From Paeniglutamicibacter kerguelensis (lineage in GTDB: Bacteria; Actinomycetota; Actinomycetes; Actinomycetales; Micrococcaceae), in contig NZ_JAGIOF010000001.1 of NCBI RefSeq assembly GCF_017876535.1, positions 2,852,001 through 2,916,000 on the forward strand: 64,000 nucleotides of DNA, read 5' to 3'. The position numbers and the translations under genes are program-made. Below the pieces are notes generated by a model. It had not been told where the DNA came from, searched no databases, and saw only the letters and a list, made by a program, of their open reading frames with translations. Below are positions 1 to 8,794 of the stretch, piece by piece; position 1 is the first letter of the stretch; each line of letters starts with the position of its first letter.

Positions 1-1
1 G

Positions 2-1735
2 ATCCTGCCCCGGCTTAGCCTGGGATTCCTCTGTGCCCTGGCGGCGGGAATCATTGCGCTGGCCATCCCGCAGGTCCTTGCGTGGCTTGTCAACAACGTA
101 TTGCAGCCAGCCGGCGAGGGCGGCAACTTGTGGCTGGCCGTGGCCCTGGTCGGCGGGCTTGGCGTCCTGGAAGCGGTCTTGGTGTTCCTGCGCCGCCAGT
201 TTGTCATCACCCCTGCGGCGCGCCTCGAGACCCAGATGCGGGTGCGCTTCTACGGGCACCTGCAGCAGCTGCCCGTGGCGTTCCACGACCGCTGGGGATC
301 GGGCCAACTGCTCTCGCGCTCCATGTCCGACCTCAACCTGCTGCGGCGCTGGCTCGCCTTCGGCGCGTTGATGCTCGTGGTATCCACCGTCACCGTCGCC
401 ACCGGCGTGATCCTGATGTTTTCCAGCAGCTGGATCCTTGGATCCATCTACCTGGCAGGGGCCATCCCCATTGCCATCCGGGCCTTCCACTTCCGCAACA
501 CCTTCCGCGCCGCCAGCCGGCTCAGCCAAGACCAGGCAGGCGACCTGGCGACGGCCGTCGAGGAATCCGTGCACGGCATCCGCGTGATCAAGGCCTTCGG
601 CCGCGGCAAACACATGTATGACGGCTTCCGCGACCGCGCCAAGCAATTGCGCGACACCGAAATCGTCAAGGCCAAGACGCTCGGCGGCTTCCTGTTCCTT
701 GTCGTTTCAGTCCCCGAAATCACCCTCGCCGCGGGCCTGGTCGCCGGCCTCTGGCTGACCGCCCAGGGACAGCTGAGCGTCGGCGCGCTCGTTGCGTACT
801 TCGCCACGGCCGCTGTGCTTGCCGGACCCGTTGAAGGCATGGGCATGCTGTTGGGCATGACGCTGACGACCAAGACCGCCTTGGACCGCCACTTCGAGGT
901 CATGGACACCCCCAACACCATCGCCTCCCCCGCGAATCCGCTGACCCCCGACCGCCCCCGCGGGCACCTTGAACTGCGACAGGTCCAGTTCCGGTTCCCC
1001 GATGCCACAGATGACAGCACACCGATCCTACAAAGGGTCGAGCTCGACGTCGGACCCGGGGAAACCATGGCATTGGTGGGCATGACGGGCACCGGGAAGT
1101 CCACGCTCCTGCACCTGGTCCCGCGCCTCTACGAGGTGACGGGCGGCGCGGTGCTCATCGACGGAATCGACGTGCGCCAGTGGGACCTCACCGCCCTGCG
1201 CCGGGAGGTTGCCGTCGCCTTCGAGGACACCATCCTCTTCTCGTCCTCGATCCGCGACAACATCCTGCTCGGTGCGCCCGACCTCCCGGCCCGGGAAATG
1301 GAATCTCTGCTCAACGAGGCCCTCGACACCGCCCAGGCGGGATTCGCCCGCGCGCTTCCCCAGGGTCTCGACACCGTCATCGGCGAGGAAGGGCTCTCGC
1401 TTTCCGGCGGGCAACGCCAGCGCATCGCACTGGCCCGTGCCATTGCCGCGAAGCCCCGGGTGCTGATCCTCGATGACCCGCTCTCGGCGCTGGACGTGCG
1501 CACCGAGGAAGCCGTGACCGAACGCCTGCGCCGAACCCTCGCCGGAACCACCACGCTGATCGTGGCCCACCGGCCCTCCACCGTCGCTCTGGCGGACCGT
1601 GTTGCGCTGCTGCGCGACGGTGTCATCGACGACGTGGGAACACACTCGGAATTGCTTGGGCGCAACGACCACTACCGGTTCGTGATCGCCAGCCTCGAAG
1701 AAGAATCAGCCGACAACCTGCACCAGGAAGCGTAA
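2..1735 (+). CDS. ABC exporter half-transporter, degenerate-site subunit (5' truncated)
   Basis: This is a membrane-spanning plus ATP-binding half of an ABC exporter. The reading frame is open to the first base of the window, so the start codon and part of the membrane domain lie upstream. Counting from the first visible codon, Walker A (GMTGTGKST) is near residue 360, the LSGGQ signature near 467, and Walker B ends in Asp-Asp, so Asp (about 492) replaces the usual catalytic Glu. The next gene has the reciprocal pattern (Glu in Walker B, weak signature). That is the known signature of a heterodimeric exporter with one degenerate and one consensus ATP site, as in BmrCD or TM287/288. The next gene starts 5 bases after this stop, so the two are co-transcribed. 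The substrate cannot be read from the sequence; drugs or lipids are typical for the family. Confidence 0.93.
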   Translation: MLPRLSLGFLCALAAGIIALAIPQVLAWLVNNVLQPAGEGGNLWLAVALVGGLGVLEAVLVFLRRQFVITPAARLETQMRVRFYGHLQQLPVAFHDRWGSGQLLSRSMSDLNLLRRWLAFGALMLVVSTVTVATGVILMFSSSWILGSIYLAGAIPIAIRAFHFRNTFRAASRLSQDQAGDLATAVEESVHGIRVIKAFGRGKHMYDGFRDRAKQLRDTEIVKAKTLGGFLFLVVSVPEITLAAGLVAGLWLTAQGQLSVGALVAYFATAAVLAGPVEGMGMLLGMTLTTKTALDRHFEVMDTPNTIASPANPLTPDRPRGHLELRQVQFRFPDATDDSTPILQRVELDVGPGETMALVGMTGTGKSTLLHLVPRLYEVTGGAVLIDGIDVRQWDLTALRREVAVAFEDTILFSSSIRDNILLGAPDLPAREMESLLNEALDTAQAGFARALPQGLDTVIGEEGLSLSGGQRQRIALARAIAAKPRVLILDDPLSALDVRTEEAVTERLRRTLAGTTTLIVAHRPSTVALADRVALLRDGVIDDVGTHSELLGRNDHYRFVIASLEEESADNLHQEA

Positions 1736-1740
1736 GGGAC

Positions 1741-3549
1741 ATGAGCCAAAACACGGGTGTGTCCAACGAAGACGCCATTACCCTTTCCAAGCCCGAGCGG
1801 GCACGGGTCCGCGCCAGGTCGTGGAGGCTGCTGGCCGTGCTGGCCGGCAAGCAGAAGCCGATGCTCGCCCTGACCGTGCTGCTTGTCGTCGTTTCCAATG
1901 CGGCCAGCGCCTCCTTCCCGCTGATCATCGCCTGGGCCATCGACTGGGGCCTGCCGCAGGTCCAGGGCGGAAACATCGCCGCACTTGGAATCACCGGCGG
2001 CGTCTACCTGCTCAGCGCCATCCTGGCCGGAAGCCTGCTCGGCTGGTACGTCCTGTGCACCGCGAGGATCTCCCAGGCCATGCTCCTTGACCTCCGCCTG
2101 CGCGTGTTCAGGCACACGCAGCGGCTGAGCCTGGAATTCCACGAAAACTACACCTCGGGCCGCATCATTTCCCGGCAGACCTCCGACCTCGAGACCCTGC
2201 GCGAGCTGCTGGACCAGGGCATCTCCGAGCTCGTCTCCTCCAGCGTCTTCGTGATCTTCACGCTGGTCTCCATCTTCGTGCTGGACTGGCGCAGCGGCCT
2301 GGTGGTCGTTGCGGCAATGATTCCGATCAGCCTGCTCTTCCGCTGGTACCAGCGCCGCTCGGAAACCGTCTACCGCGAATCCCGGGTCGTCTCGGCCAAG
2401 CTCATCGGCACCTTCGTGGAAACCATGACGGGCATCCGCGCTGTCAAGGCCTTCCGCAGGGAAGCCTCGAACGACGAAAACTACGCGAATGTCGCGGGCG
2501 AATACCGCGACAACTCGATCCGCTCCATCAACCTGTTTGGAGTGCTGCAGCCGGGCCTGGTGCTCATCGGCAGCCTCAGCATGGCCGCGGTGCTGGCCTG
2601 GGGCGGCTTCCGGGTCCTCGACGGCACGCTGGCCGTCGGCGTGCTGGTTGCACTCCTCCTGGCCACCAAGCGCGTCTTCCAGCCGGTTGAAAACGTCGCG
2701 ATGTTCTATTCCTCGCTGCAAGCCGCGACGGCGGCACTGGAAAAGGTCTCGGGACTGCTCGAGGAAGAGCCGACGGTTGTCGAGCCGCTCAAGCCACGCC
2801 CCCTGGGCAGGGTCACCGGCCACCTGGAGTTCAAGGACGCGGTCTTCGGCTACGGCGACGGCCCCGTGGTCATGGACAGGTTCGACCTGGACATCCCGGC
2901 CGGGCAGACCATTGCGGTGGTGGGCCAGACCGGCGCCGGCAAGTCGACCCTCGCCAAGTTGATCGCCAGGTTCTACGACCTGCGCTCCGGCTCCCTGACG
3001 TTGGACGGGGTCCGCATCGACCAGATCGCCAATGACGACCTGCGCCGCCACGTAGTCATGGTGACCCAGGAGTCCTTCCTGTTCTCCGGAACCGTCGCGG
3101 AGAACATCGCCCTGGGCAAGCCCGGCGCGAGCCGCGAGGAGATCATCCTTGCCGCCCGCGCCGTGGGGGCCCACGAGTTCATCAACGCGCTGCCCGACGG
3201 GTATGAGACGGATGTGAACAAGCGCGGCGGCCGCGTCTCGGCCGGCCAGCGCCAGCTGATTTCGTTCGCGCGCGCCTTCCTTGCGGACCCTGCCGTGCTG
3301 ATCCTGGACGAGGCCACCAGCTCGCTGGATATCCCGAGCGAACGCGCGGTCCAGCGCGGCCTGCAGACGCTGTTGGGCAACCGCACCGCGCTGATCATCG
3401 CGCACCGTCTGTCCACGGTGCAGATCGCCGACCGGGTGCTGGTGGTCCACGACGGCATGGTAGTGGAGGACGGCTCTCCCGCGGAGCTGATCAGCGAAGA
3501 CGGCCGCTTCGCGGCGTTGCACAAGGCCTGGCGCGAGTCGATGGTCTGA
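1741..3549 (+). CDS. ABC exporter half-transporter, consensus-site subunit
   Basis: This is the second half of the heterodimeric ABC exporter, 602 residues, close to the usual half-transporter length. The N-terminal half is a six-helix exporter membrane domain. The C-terminal half is the ATPase: Walker A GQTGAGKST at about 395-403, a weakened signature VSAGQ (Ala for the first Gly) at about 499, and Walker B with catalytic Glu524 in the motif LDEATSSLD. Its weak signature would pair with the partner's Asp-containing Walker B to form the non-hydrolytic site, while its own Walker B pairs with the partner's intact LSGGQ. It begins with ATG 5 bases after the partner's stop, which suggests translational coupling. 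The transported substrate is unknown. Confidence 0.94.
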   Translation: MSQNTGVSNEDAITLSKPERARVRARSWRLLAVLAGKQKPMLALTVLLVVVSNAASASFPLIIAWAIDWGLPQVQGGNIAALGITGGVYLLSAILAGSLLGWYVLCTARISQAMLLDLRLRVFRHTQRLSLEFHENYTSGRIISRQTSDLETLRELLDQGISELVSSSVFVIFTLVSIFVLDWRSGLVVVAAMIPISLLFRWYQRRSETVYRESRVVSAKLIGTFVETMTGIRAVKAFRREASNDENYANVAGEYRDNSIRSINLFGVLQPGLVLIGSLSMAAVLAWGGFRVLDGTLAVGVLVALLLATKRVFQPVENVAMFYSSLQAATAALEKVSGLLEEEPTVVEPLKPRPLGRVTGHLEFKDAVFGYGDGPVVMDRFDLDIPAGQTIAVVGQTGAGKSTLAKLIARFYDLRSGSLTLDGVRIDQIANDDLRRHVVMVTQESFLFSGTVAENIALGKPGASREEIILAARAVGAHEFINALPDGYETDVNKRGGRVSAGQRQLISFARAFLADPAVLILDEATSSLDIPSERAVQRGLQTLLGNRTALIIAHRLSTVQIADRVLVVHDGMVVEDGSPAELISEDGRFAALHKAWRESMV

Positions 3550-3563
3550 GGCCCGGAGACGGC

Positions 3564-3980
3564 TTGCCACGGCGGGACCTGCCTACCGGATTCGACAATG
3601 ACGAAGGACGGAGCACGGAAATCAAGCAGCAATATGCGATCGCTTCCAGGGCCGAGGTGCGCCCCTGCTTCGTTGCCTGCGTCAATCTGCTGCTGGGAAT
3701 CCCCGGGATCATTCCCCTCTTCATGGCTTGGTACATCGCGGCCAGTTGGCCGCTGGCCGCGCTCGGCCTGACACAACGGGACCCCACGGAAAACGACGGG
3801 ATATTTCCCGTGTTCGTTGCATTCGGCCCCATCATCGCAACGTCGGTTCTCGTCTGGTGGCTCGTGAACCGCTGGCTGCGCCCGCGGGCGTCCTTGTCCG
3901 GCATGGTCTTTTGGGCCACGGGCATCATTGCGAGTCTGCTGCCCTGTTTCATTTTGGCCGTCGCCTCACGCGTCGCCTGA
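3564..3980 (+). CDS. Small membrane protein of unknown function
   Basis: A 138-residue protein with a TTG start, preceded by GGAG 6 bases upstream. I do not recognise a family. The first 35 residues are polar. Three hydrophobic segments follow, roughly at residues 35-58, 80-98 and 108-135, so it is probably an integral membrane protein. It lies 14 bases after the ABC exporter pair on the same strand and before a strong terminator, so it is likely the last gene of that operon. A role accessory to the exporter would be a guess. Start choice and coding status are only moderately certain, because no conserved motif confirms them. Confidence 0.55.
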   Translation: MPRRDLPTGFDNDEGRSTEIKQQYAIASRAEVRPCFVACVNLLLGIPGIIPLFMAWYIAASWPLAALGLTQRDPTENDGIFPVFVAFGPIIATSVLVWWLVNRWLRPRASLSGMVFWATGIIASLLPCFILAVASRVA

Positions 3981-4020
3981 GGGCGCAGAAGCAACCCGGA
4001 GCCAACACAGGGAACGACGA

Positions 4021-4064
4021 AGGGGCCGCGGGACCGCATCCGAAAATGCGGTTCCAGGGCCCCT
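4021..4064. terminator. Bidirectional terminator between exporter operon and purC
   Basis: An inverted repeat with outer arms AGGGGCC/GGCCCCT and inner arms ACCGCAT/ATGCGGT around a short A-rich loop. It lies between converging genes (the exporter operon on plus and purC on minus) and would serve both. Confidence 0.75.
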
Positions 4065-4077
4065 CGCGTTCAAGCTT

Positions 4078-4983
4078 CTAGGCGCTGAAGGTCAGGCCCG
4101 TCAGGCGCTCGTACGCTTCGATGTAGCGTTCGCGGGTACGCTCGATGACCTCGGCCGGAAGTGCCGGAGGCTCCTCGCCGGAGTTCTTGTCCCAGCCCGA
4201 TTCGGCGCTGGTCAGCCAGTCGCGGACGTACTGCTTGTCGAACGACGGCTGGGCCTGGCCCGGCGCGTAGGTTTTGGCGTCCCAGAAACGCGAGGAGTCC
4301 GGGGTCAGCACCTCGTCGCCCAGGGTGATCTGGCCGTTGGACGGATCGATGCCGAACTCGATCTTGGTGTCGGCCAGGATGATGCCGCGGCCGCGGGCGA
4401 TCTCCTCGGCGCGGGTGTACAGGGCAAGCGTGGCGTCGCGGAGGTCCGCGGCCTGCTGGCCGCCGATGCGGGCGGCGGTTTCCTCGAACGTGATGTTCTC
4501 GTCGTGCTCGCCGACCTCGGCCTTGGCCGAGGGGGTGAAGATCGCCGGGTCCAGTTTGGAGCCGTCGACCATGCCTGCCGGAAGCGGCAGTGCGCACACG
4601 GTCTGGCTGACCTTGTACTCGGCCAGGCCGGAACCCGTCAGGTAACCGCGGGCGATGCACTCGATCGGGAACATGTCCAGCTTCTTGCAGACCATGGCCC
4701 GGCCGGCGACGGCCTCGGGGACGTCGGTGGAAATCACGTGGTTGGGGATTTCGCTCAGCTGGTCGAACCACCACAGGCTCAACTGCGTGAGCACCTTGCC
4801 CTTGTCTGGGATCTCGGAGGTGAGCACGTAGTCGAAGGCGCTGATGCGGTCGGAAGCGACAACCAGCACGCGGTCGGTCTCCGCAAAGGAGGTTCCGGCC
4901 GGAACGTACAGGTCACGCACCTTGCCCGAGTAGAAGTGCGTCCAGCCCGGGAGGTCCAGGGTTTCGGTTTGCAGGCCTGACAT
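4078..4983 (-). CDS. purC: Phosphoribosylaminoimidazole-succinocarboxamide synthase (SAICAR synthetase)
   Basis: PurC catalyses ATP-dependent joining of aspartate to CAIR, giving SAICAR in cytosolic purine synthesis. The protein is 301 residues, typical for this enzyme. It has the characteristic N-terminal lysine-rich nucleotide-binding stretch (YSGKVRDLY at about residues 18-26), then SDRISAFDYVL and the conserved IARGYLTGSG segment near residue 130. The ATG follows the TAA of purD with no intervening base, and the ribosome site GAAGGA lies within the purD 3' end, so the two are translationally coupled. A strong terminator follows. Other pur genes (purF, purM) are on the opposite strand about 4 kb away. 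Confidence 0.97.
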   Translation of the reverse strand: MSGLQTETLDLPGWTHFYSGKVRDLYVPAGTSFAETDRVLVVASDRISAFDYVLTSEIPDKGKVLTQLSLWWFDQLSEIPNHVISTDVPEAVAGRAMVCKKLDMFPIECIARGYLTGSGLAEYKVSQTVCALPLPAGMVDGSKLDPAIFTPSAKAEVGEHDENITFEETAARIGGQQAADLRDATLALYTRAEEIARGRGIILADTKIEFGIDPSNGQITLGDEVLTPDSSRFWDAKTYAPGQAQPSFDKQYVRDWLTSAESGWDKNSGEEPPALPAEVIERTRERYIEAYERLTGLTFSA

Positions 4984-6270
4984 TTAGTTTGTTCCTTCCG
5001 AGACACTGATCTGGCCGTTGGCGGCCTTCAGTGCGATGTCGGTGCGGTGCTGGGCACCGTCCCAAGAGATGGCGGCGACGCCGGCGTAGGCCTTGTCGCG
5101 TGCTGCATGCAGGTCGGCCCCCAGGCCGACGACGGCCAGCACGCGGCCGCCGGCGACGATGACGTCCCCGGCCTCGTTGCTGGTGGTTCCCGCGTGCAGC
5201 ACGGAGACGTCCTCGATGGCCTCGGCGTCCGCCAGGCCGCTGATTGCGGCGCCCTTGACCGGGGAGTCCGGGTAGTTTTCGGCGGCCATGACCACGCCGA
5301 CGGCGGTCTCGGGACGCCAGTGCAGCTGCTCCGCGTCGTCGAGCTCGCCCTTGGCTGCTGCCAGCAGCAGCCCGCCGAGCGGGGTCTTCAGGCGCGCAAG
5401 CACGGCCTGGGTTTCCGGGTCGCCGAAGCGTGCGTTGAATTCAATGACGCGGATGCCGCGGGAGGTGATGGCAAGTCCGCAGTAGAGCACGCCGGTGAAG
5501 GGGGTGCCGCGGGATTCCATGTCGCGCAGCGTCGGGTAGGCGACGCGTTCCATGACCTCGTCGACGAAGCCGGCAGGCAGCCACGGCAGCGGCGAGTAGG
5601 CGCCCATGCCGCCGGTGTTCGGGCCTTCGTCGTTGTCGAAGATCCGCTTGAAGTCCTGGGCCGGTGCCAGCGGGACCGCGTGGGTGCCGTCACAGATCAC
5701 GAAGAGGGAGACCTCGGGGCCGTCGAGGAACTCCTCGATGACCACGGTTCCGCCCGCCTCGAAGCAGGTCTCGGCGTGGGCCAGGGCCTCGGCACGGTCG
5801 GAGGTGACAACGACGCCCTTGCCCGCGGCAAGCCCGTCGTCCTTCACCACGTAGGGGGCGCCGAAGGCGTCAAGTGCGTCGGCCGCTTCCTCGGTGTTGG
5901 TGGCCACCCTTGCCATCGCCGTGGGAACGCCGGCCTCTGCCATGACGTTCTTGGCGAAGGCCTTGGAGGCCTCAAGCTGGGCAGCCGCCTTGGTGGGGCC
6001 AAAGACCGGGATGCCTGCCGCGATCAACGCGTCGGACACTCCTGCAGCCAGTGGCGCTTCGGGGCCAACAACAACCAAATCCGAACCCAGTTCCCGGGCC
6101 AGTGCCACCACTGCCGCGGGGTCCTGGGCGTCGATCTCATGGGTCGAGACATCGCGCGAAATTCCGGCATTACCCGGTGCGCAATGCAGGTCGGTGACGT
6201 AGGGGTCCGCAGCCAGTGCGCGGATCAGTGCATGTTCGCGGCCGCCGGGGCCAATAACCAGTACCTTCAC
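4984..6270 (-). CDS. purD: Phosphoribosylamine-glycine ligase (GAR synthetase)
   Basis: PurD is the ATP-grasp ligase that joins glycine to phosphoribosylamine in the second step of purine synthesis. The reading frame stays open well upstream, but the family begins with a short beta strand followed by [10 protein letters not shown] therefore place the start at the GTG at 6270, giving 428 residues, the usual length. Conserved ATP-grasp blocks are visible: [11 protein letters not shown] near residue 145, [10 protein letters not shown] near 190, GGMGAYSP near 225 and the metal-binding [12 protein letters not shown] near 285. It directly precedes purC with zero spacing. A TAGGCT hexamer 8 bases before the GTG is a possible -10 box for a leaderless transcript. 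Confidence 0.96.
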   Translation of the reverse strand: MKVLVIGPGGREHALIRALAADPYVTDLHCAPGNAGISRDVSTHEIDAQDPAAVVALARELGSDLVVVGPEAPLAAGVSDALIAAGIPVFGPTKAAAQLEASKAFAKNVMAEAGVPTAMARVATNTEEAADALDAFGAPYVVKDDGLAAGKGVVVTSDRAEALAHAETCFEAGGTVVIEEFLDGPEVSLFVICDGTHAVPLAPAQDFKRIFDNDEGPNTGGMGAYSPLPWLPAGFVDEVMERVAYPTLRDMESRGTPFTGVLYCGLAITSRGIRVIEFNARFGDPETQAVLARLKTPLGGLLLAAAKGELDDAEQLHWRPETAVGVVMAAENYPDSPVKGAAISGLADAEAIEDVSVLHAGTTSNEAGDVIVAGGRVLAVVGLGADLHAARDKAYAGVAAISWDGAQHRTDIALKAANGQISVSEGTN

Positions 6271-6378
6271 GAGACTTAAGCCTACCGGTTCCGGCAGCGC
6301 AGTGGCTTCCGGAAGTCTTTGGTCCGACGCATTGGGCGCAACGACGATCTTTTCCCGCCCCGGCATATGCTCATTGGC

Positions 6379-6993
6379 ATGAGTAAGGAAACACTGTGGG
6401 AAAAGCAGTCGCGCACCAACCCGAAGCAGGCGCAGGACTACATCGAGCGCTTCGCGCAGCTGCGGGCCGAGGGAGCCGACCTGCATGGCGAGGCCAGGTT
6501 CGTCGATGCACTTCTGCCGCGCGGGGCCCGCGTCCTTGACGCCGGCTGCGGCACCGGACGCGTCGGCGGCGAGCTTGCGGCACGCTCCCATGCGGTCACC
6601 GGCGTTGACCTGGACGGCGAATTGCTGGCGCAGGCGCGCAAGGATTTCCCCGGCTCCCGCTGGGAACACTGCGACCTGGCAACACTCCGGCTGCGCGATG
6701 CCGATGGCAACCCGGAGCTGTTCGACGTGGTCGTCGCCGCGGGAAACGTCCTGGCCTTTGCGGCACCCGGCAGCACCGGCGCGGTGTTGCGCTCGCTCGC
6801 CGGCCACCTGGCGGGGAACGGCCGGCTGGTGGTCGGGTTCTCCCTTCGCAAGGGCTACGCCCTGGGTGATTTCGAGCGGGATGCGGCAGCGGCGGGGCTC
6901 GTCTTCACGGCCCGCTTTTCCGGCTGGGACATGCACGACTTCGATGCCGACGGCGACTTCATCGTTGCGCTCTTGCACGGGGCCAAGCCCTAA
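6379..6993 (+). CDS. Class I SAM-dependent methyltransferase
   Basis: A 204-residue methyltransferase of the Rossmann-like class I fold. Motif I (VLDAGCGTGRVGGELA) lies at about residues 50-65 and the acidic end of strand beta-2 (VTGVDLD) follows. The C-terminal half has VVVAAGNVLAF, where motif IV is expected, and a short helical end. The substrate cannot be predicted; similar genes are annotated only as methyltransferase-domain proteins. I chose the ATG at 6379. In-frame ATGs at 6319 and 6367 are possible but add residues with no family support. It is divergent from purD, and its stop codon TAA overlaps the predicted -10 box of the asparaginase gene. Confidence 0.85.
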   Translation: MSKETLWEKQSRTNPKQAQDYIERFAQLRAEGADLHGEARFVDALLPRGARVLDAGCGTGRVGGELAARSHAVTGVDLDGELLAQARKDFPGSRWEHCDLATLRLRDADGNPELFDVVVAAGNVLAFAAPGSTGAVLRSLAGHLAGNGRLVVGFSLRKGYALGDFERDAAAAGLVFTARFSGWDMHDFDADGDFIVALLHGAKP

Positions 6994-6996
6994 ACT
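6991..6996 (+). promoter_or_regulatory. Candidate -10 box for a leaderless asparaginase mRNA
   Basis: TAAACT is followed by exactly 6 bases and then the ATG at 7003, which would put the transcript start at the start codon. No clear ribosome site precedes that ATG. No convincing -35 element is visible. Confidence 0.45.
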
Positions 6997-7002
6997 GGTT
7001 AG

Positions 7003-8007
7003 ATGCCCGAAACCTTACTTTCTTCCCAGGCCGTGGACCTCATCGTTGTCGAACGCAACGGCTTCATTGAATCGCGGCACCGCGGTGCCGCGGTGGTCGT
7101 TGATGCTTCGGGCGATATAGTTTCCGCGCTCGGGGATCCACACGGGCTGATCTACCCGCGCTCAACGCTCAAGCCGTTCCAGGCACTTGCTTCCATGCAG
7201 AGCGGAGTTCCCTTGCGTGGCGCCGAGGTGGCGTTGGCCTGCGCCAGCCACATCGGAAGTGCCGAGCACATCGAACTGGCCAAGATCATGCTCTCCAAGG
7301 CGGGCCTGGCGGAAGACGACCTGGGTTGCCCCACAGCGTGGCCGGCACACGAGGGAACCCGGATCGACATGGTCCGCGACGGCGAAGGCAAGTCGAAGCT
7401 CGCGTTCAACTGCTCGGGCAAGCACACCGCCTTCCTGTGGGCCTGCACCGAAAACGGCTGGGACACCAAGACCTACCTCTCCCCCGAACACCCGCTGCAG
7501 CAGCGGGTCATCGAGGTTGTCGAGCAGTATGCCGGAGAAAAGATTTCCCATCTGGGCATTGATGGTTGCGGCGCCCCGGTTCCCGTCATTTCGCTCGTTG
7601 GATTGGCGCGTGCCATCTCGAAGCTCGCCCAGGCGCCCGGCAACAAGCACTCCGAGGCCCGCGCGGCAACGATTGCCACGGCAATGCTCGACTACCCGTG
7701 GGCCGTGCAGGGCCATACCCTGCCCAACACCGTGGTGATGGAGGATCTGGGCGTCCTCGCAAAGCTGGGCGCCGAGGGCGTGCTGGTGCTCGCGGCCCCC
7801 AACGGCACCGCGGTCGCCGTGAAGATGCTCGACGGTTCGGGGCGGGGCTCCGACATGCTGGGGCTGACCCTGCTCGAACGGGCCGGTGCCATCAGCGCCG
7901 AACAGCTGGCCGGCATCCTTCCCAAGATCTCCCGCCCGATCCTCGGAGGGGCCGAGCCCGTGGGATCGGTGCGCCTGGCGGACAGCGTCATGGAATTGCT
8001 GGACTGA
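7003..8007 (+). CDS. L-asparaginase, Rhizobium etli (ReAV) type
   Basis: Hydrolyses L-asparagine to aspartate and ammonia; presumably cytosolic, since no signal peptide is seen. This is not the classical type I/II asparaginase fold but the serine/lysine-dependent PF06089 family. The characteristic motifs are present: YPRSTLKP with Ser54 and Lys57, SHIGSAEH near residue 82, CSGKHTA near 132 and DGCGAP near 190. These correspond to the Ser-Lys tandem and the Cys/Lys zinc-site residues described for the R. etli enzyme. The 334-residue length fits the family. It is followed 6 bases later by the SCP-like gene, so the two probably share a transcript. Confidence 0.92.
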   Translation: MPETLLSSQAVDLIVVERNGFIESRHRGAAVVVDASGDIVSALGDPHGLIYPRSTLKPFQALASMQSGVPLRGAEVALACASHIGSAEHIELAKIMLSKAGLAEDDLGCPTAWPAHEGTRIDMVRDGEGKSKLAFNCSGKHTAFLWACTENGWDTKTYLSPEHPLQQRVIEVVEQYAGEKISHLGIDGCGAPVPVISLVGLARAISKLAQAPGNKHSEARAATIATAMLDYPWAVQGHTLPNTVVMEDLGVLAKLGAEGVLVLAAPNGTAVAVKMLDGSGRGSDMLGLTLLERAGAISAEQLAGILPKISRPILGGAEPVGSVRLADSVMELLD

Positions 8008-8013
8008 TCCCCC

Positions 8014-8391
8014 GTGGCCATCAAACGACGCATCAACCCGGCCGAGGGGCGTGCAGCCCTGCAGCACTGGATCACCGCGAGCGCCGAGGGCGTCGAGGCA
8101 GACCTGCCGCGCCCGCTCATTGCCATGGCCGTGCGCTACTCGCTTGAGGAATTGGCCAGCCGGGCCGAGGGCAACTCCGTGGAGGTGCGGGTTCCGCCCT
8201 TCGGCGTCACCCAGTGCATTCCAGGCCCGCGGCACACCCGCGGCACTCCCCCGAACGTCATCGAGCTACCTGCCGACATGTGGCTGGCGCTGGTGAGCGG
8301 GCGGATCTCCTGGGAAGCGGCGCTGGCGACCGGAAAGGTCACGGCTTCGGGCCTGCGGGCTGATCTGGCAGCCGAGTTGCCGCTGGTTTAG
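8014..8391 (+). CDS. SCP-like (sterol carrier family) protein
   Basis: A 125-residue protein beginning at a GTG six bases after the asparaginase stop. The core has the motif [16 protein letters not shown], then [14 protein letters not shown], a WLAL segment and a C-terminal ASGLRADL. This matches the conserved actinobacterial family usually named sterol carrier family or bacterial SCP ortholog. The family has a small alpha/beta hydrophobic-cavity fold related to SCP-2 and the C-terminal part of mycothiol-dependent maleylpyruvate isomerase. The physiological ligand is unknown; bacteria of this group do not make sterols. It is often found next to purine genes in this group of organisms (from memory). 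Confidence 0.8.
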   Translation: MAIKRRINPAEGRAALQHWITASAEGVEADLPRPLIAMAVRYSLEELASRAEGNSVEVRVPPFGVTQCIPGPRHTRGTPPNVIELPADMWLALVSGRISWEAALATGKVTASGLRADLAAELPLV

Positions 8392-8397
8392 TACCCT
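8392..8397 (+). promoter_or_regulatory. Candidate -10 box for the 8405 membrane protein
   Basis: TACCCT lies 7 bases before the ATG at 8405, compatible with a leaderless or nearly leaderless mRNA. The box has only weak similarity to TATAAT. Confidence 0.3.
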
Positions 8398-8404
8398 TGA
8401 GGGT

Positions 8405-8731
8405 ATGGAACCGATGCAACAACCCGCAGAACCAACACCCGATCCAACCCCTTCCGGAAACATCGAAGTAGTCGTGCATGCGGCCCCCAAGTTCTGGCCC
8501 TTCATGGGTGTCGGCGCCGCGGTGGGCATCATCATCGCCCTCATTTCCGCATACACCGGCCCCGAGTCGCCCGACTTCTCGCGCGGCTCCGTTGCCGGCT
8601 TCCTGGCCGTCGGTTTTGCCTTTGCCGGGGTGCTACTGGCCGGTATCGTTTTTTTGATTGTGGATCGCGTCACACTCAAGCGCGGCCGTCGTGCCACGGC
8701 AGTGCCCACTGGTGAGCCAGAACACCACTAG
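8405..8731 (+). CDS. Small two-helix membrane protein, function unknown
   Basis: A 108-residue protein with a Pro/Thr-rich N-terminus (about residues 1-28). Two hydrophobic segments at about 33-50 and 68-92 flank a short acidic loop, and the tail is basic (VTLKRGRRA). This hairpin topology is common in small conserved actinobacterial membrane proteins, and I recall homologs beside purF in Micrococcaceae, but no function is established from sequence. It starts 13 bases after the SCP-like gene and ends 63 bases before purF. Confidence 0.65.
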   Translation: MEPMQQPAEPTPDPTPSGNIEVVVHAAPKFWPFMGVGAAVGIIIALISAYTGPESPDFSRGSVAGFLAVGFAFAGVLLAGIVFLIVDRVTLKRGRRATAVPTGEPEHH

Positions 8732-8794
8732 AAGGACCTGCCGGGCGACTTTTCTCGCAAACCAAGGCTCCCGTGTCGTGAGAGAATAATTTCT

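Noticed and set aside
1672..3570. A 632-codon open frame on the minus strand across the second ABC gene
   Set aside because: It is an antisense shadow of a high-GC gene. It has no family motifs, and the plus-strand ABC domains are unmistakable.
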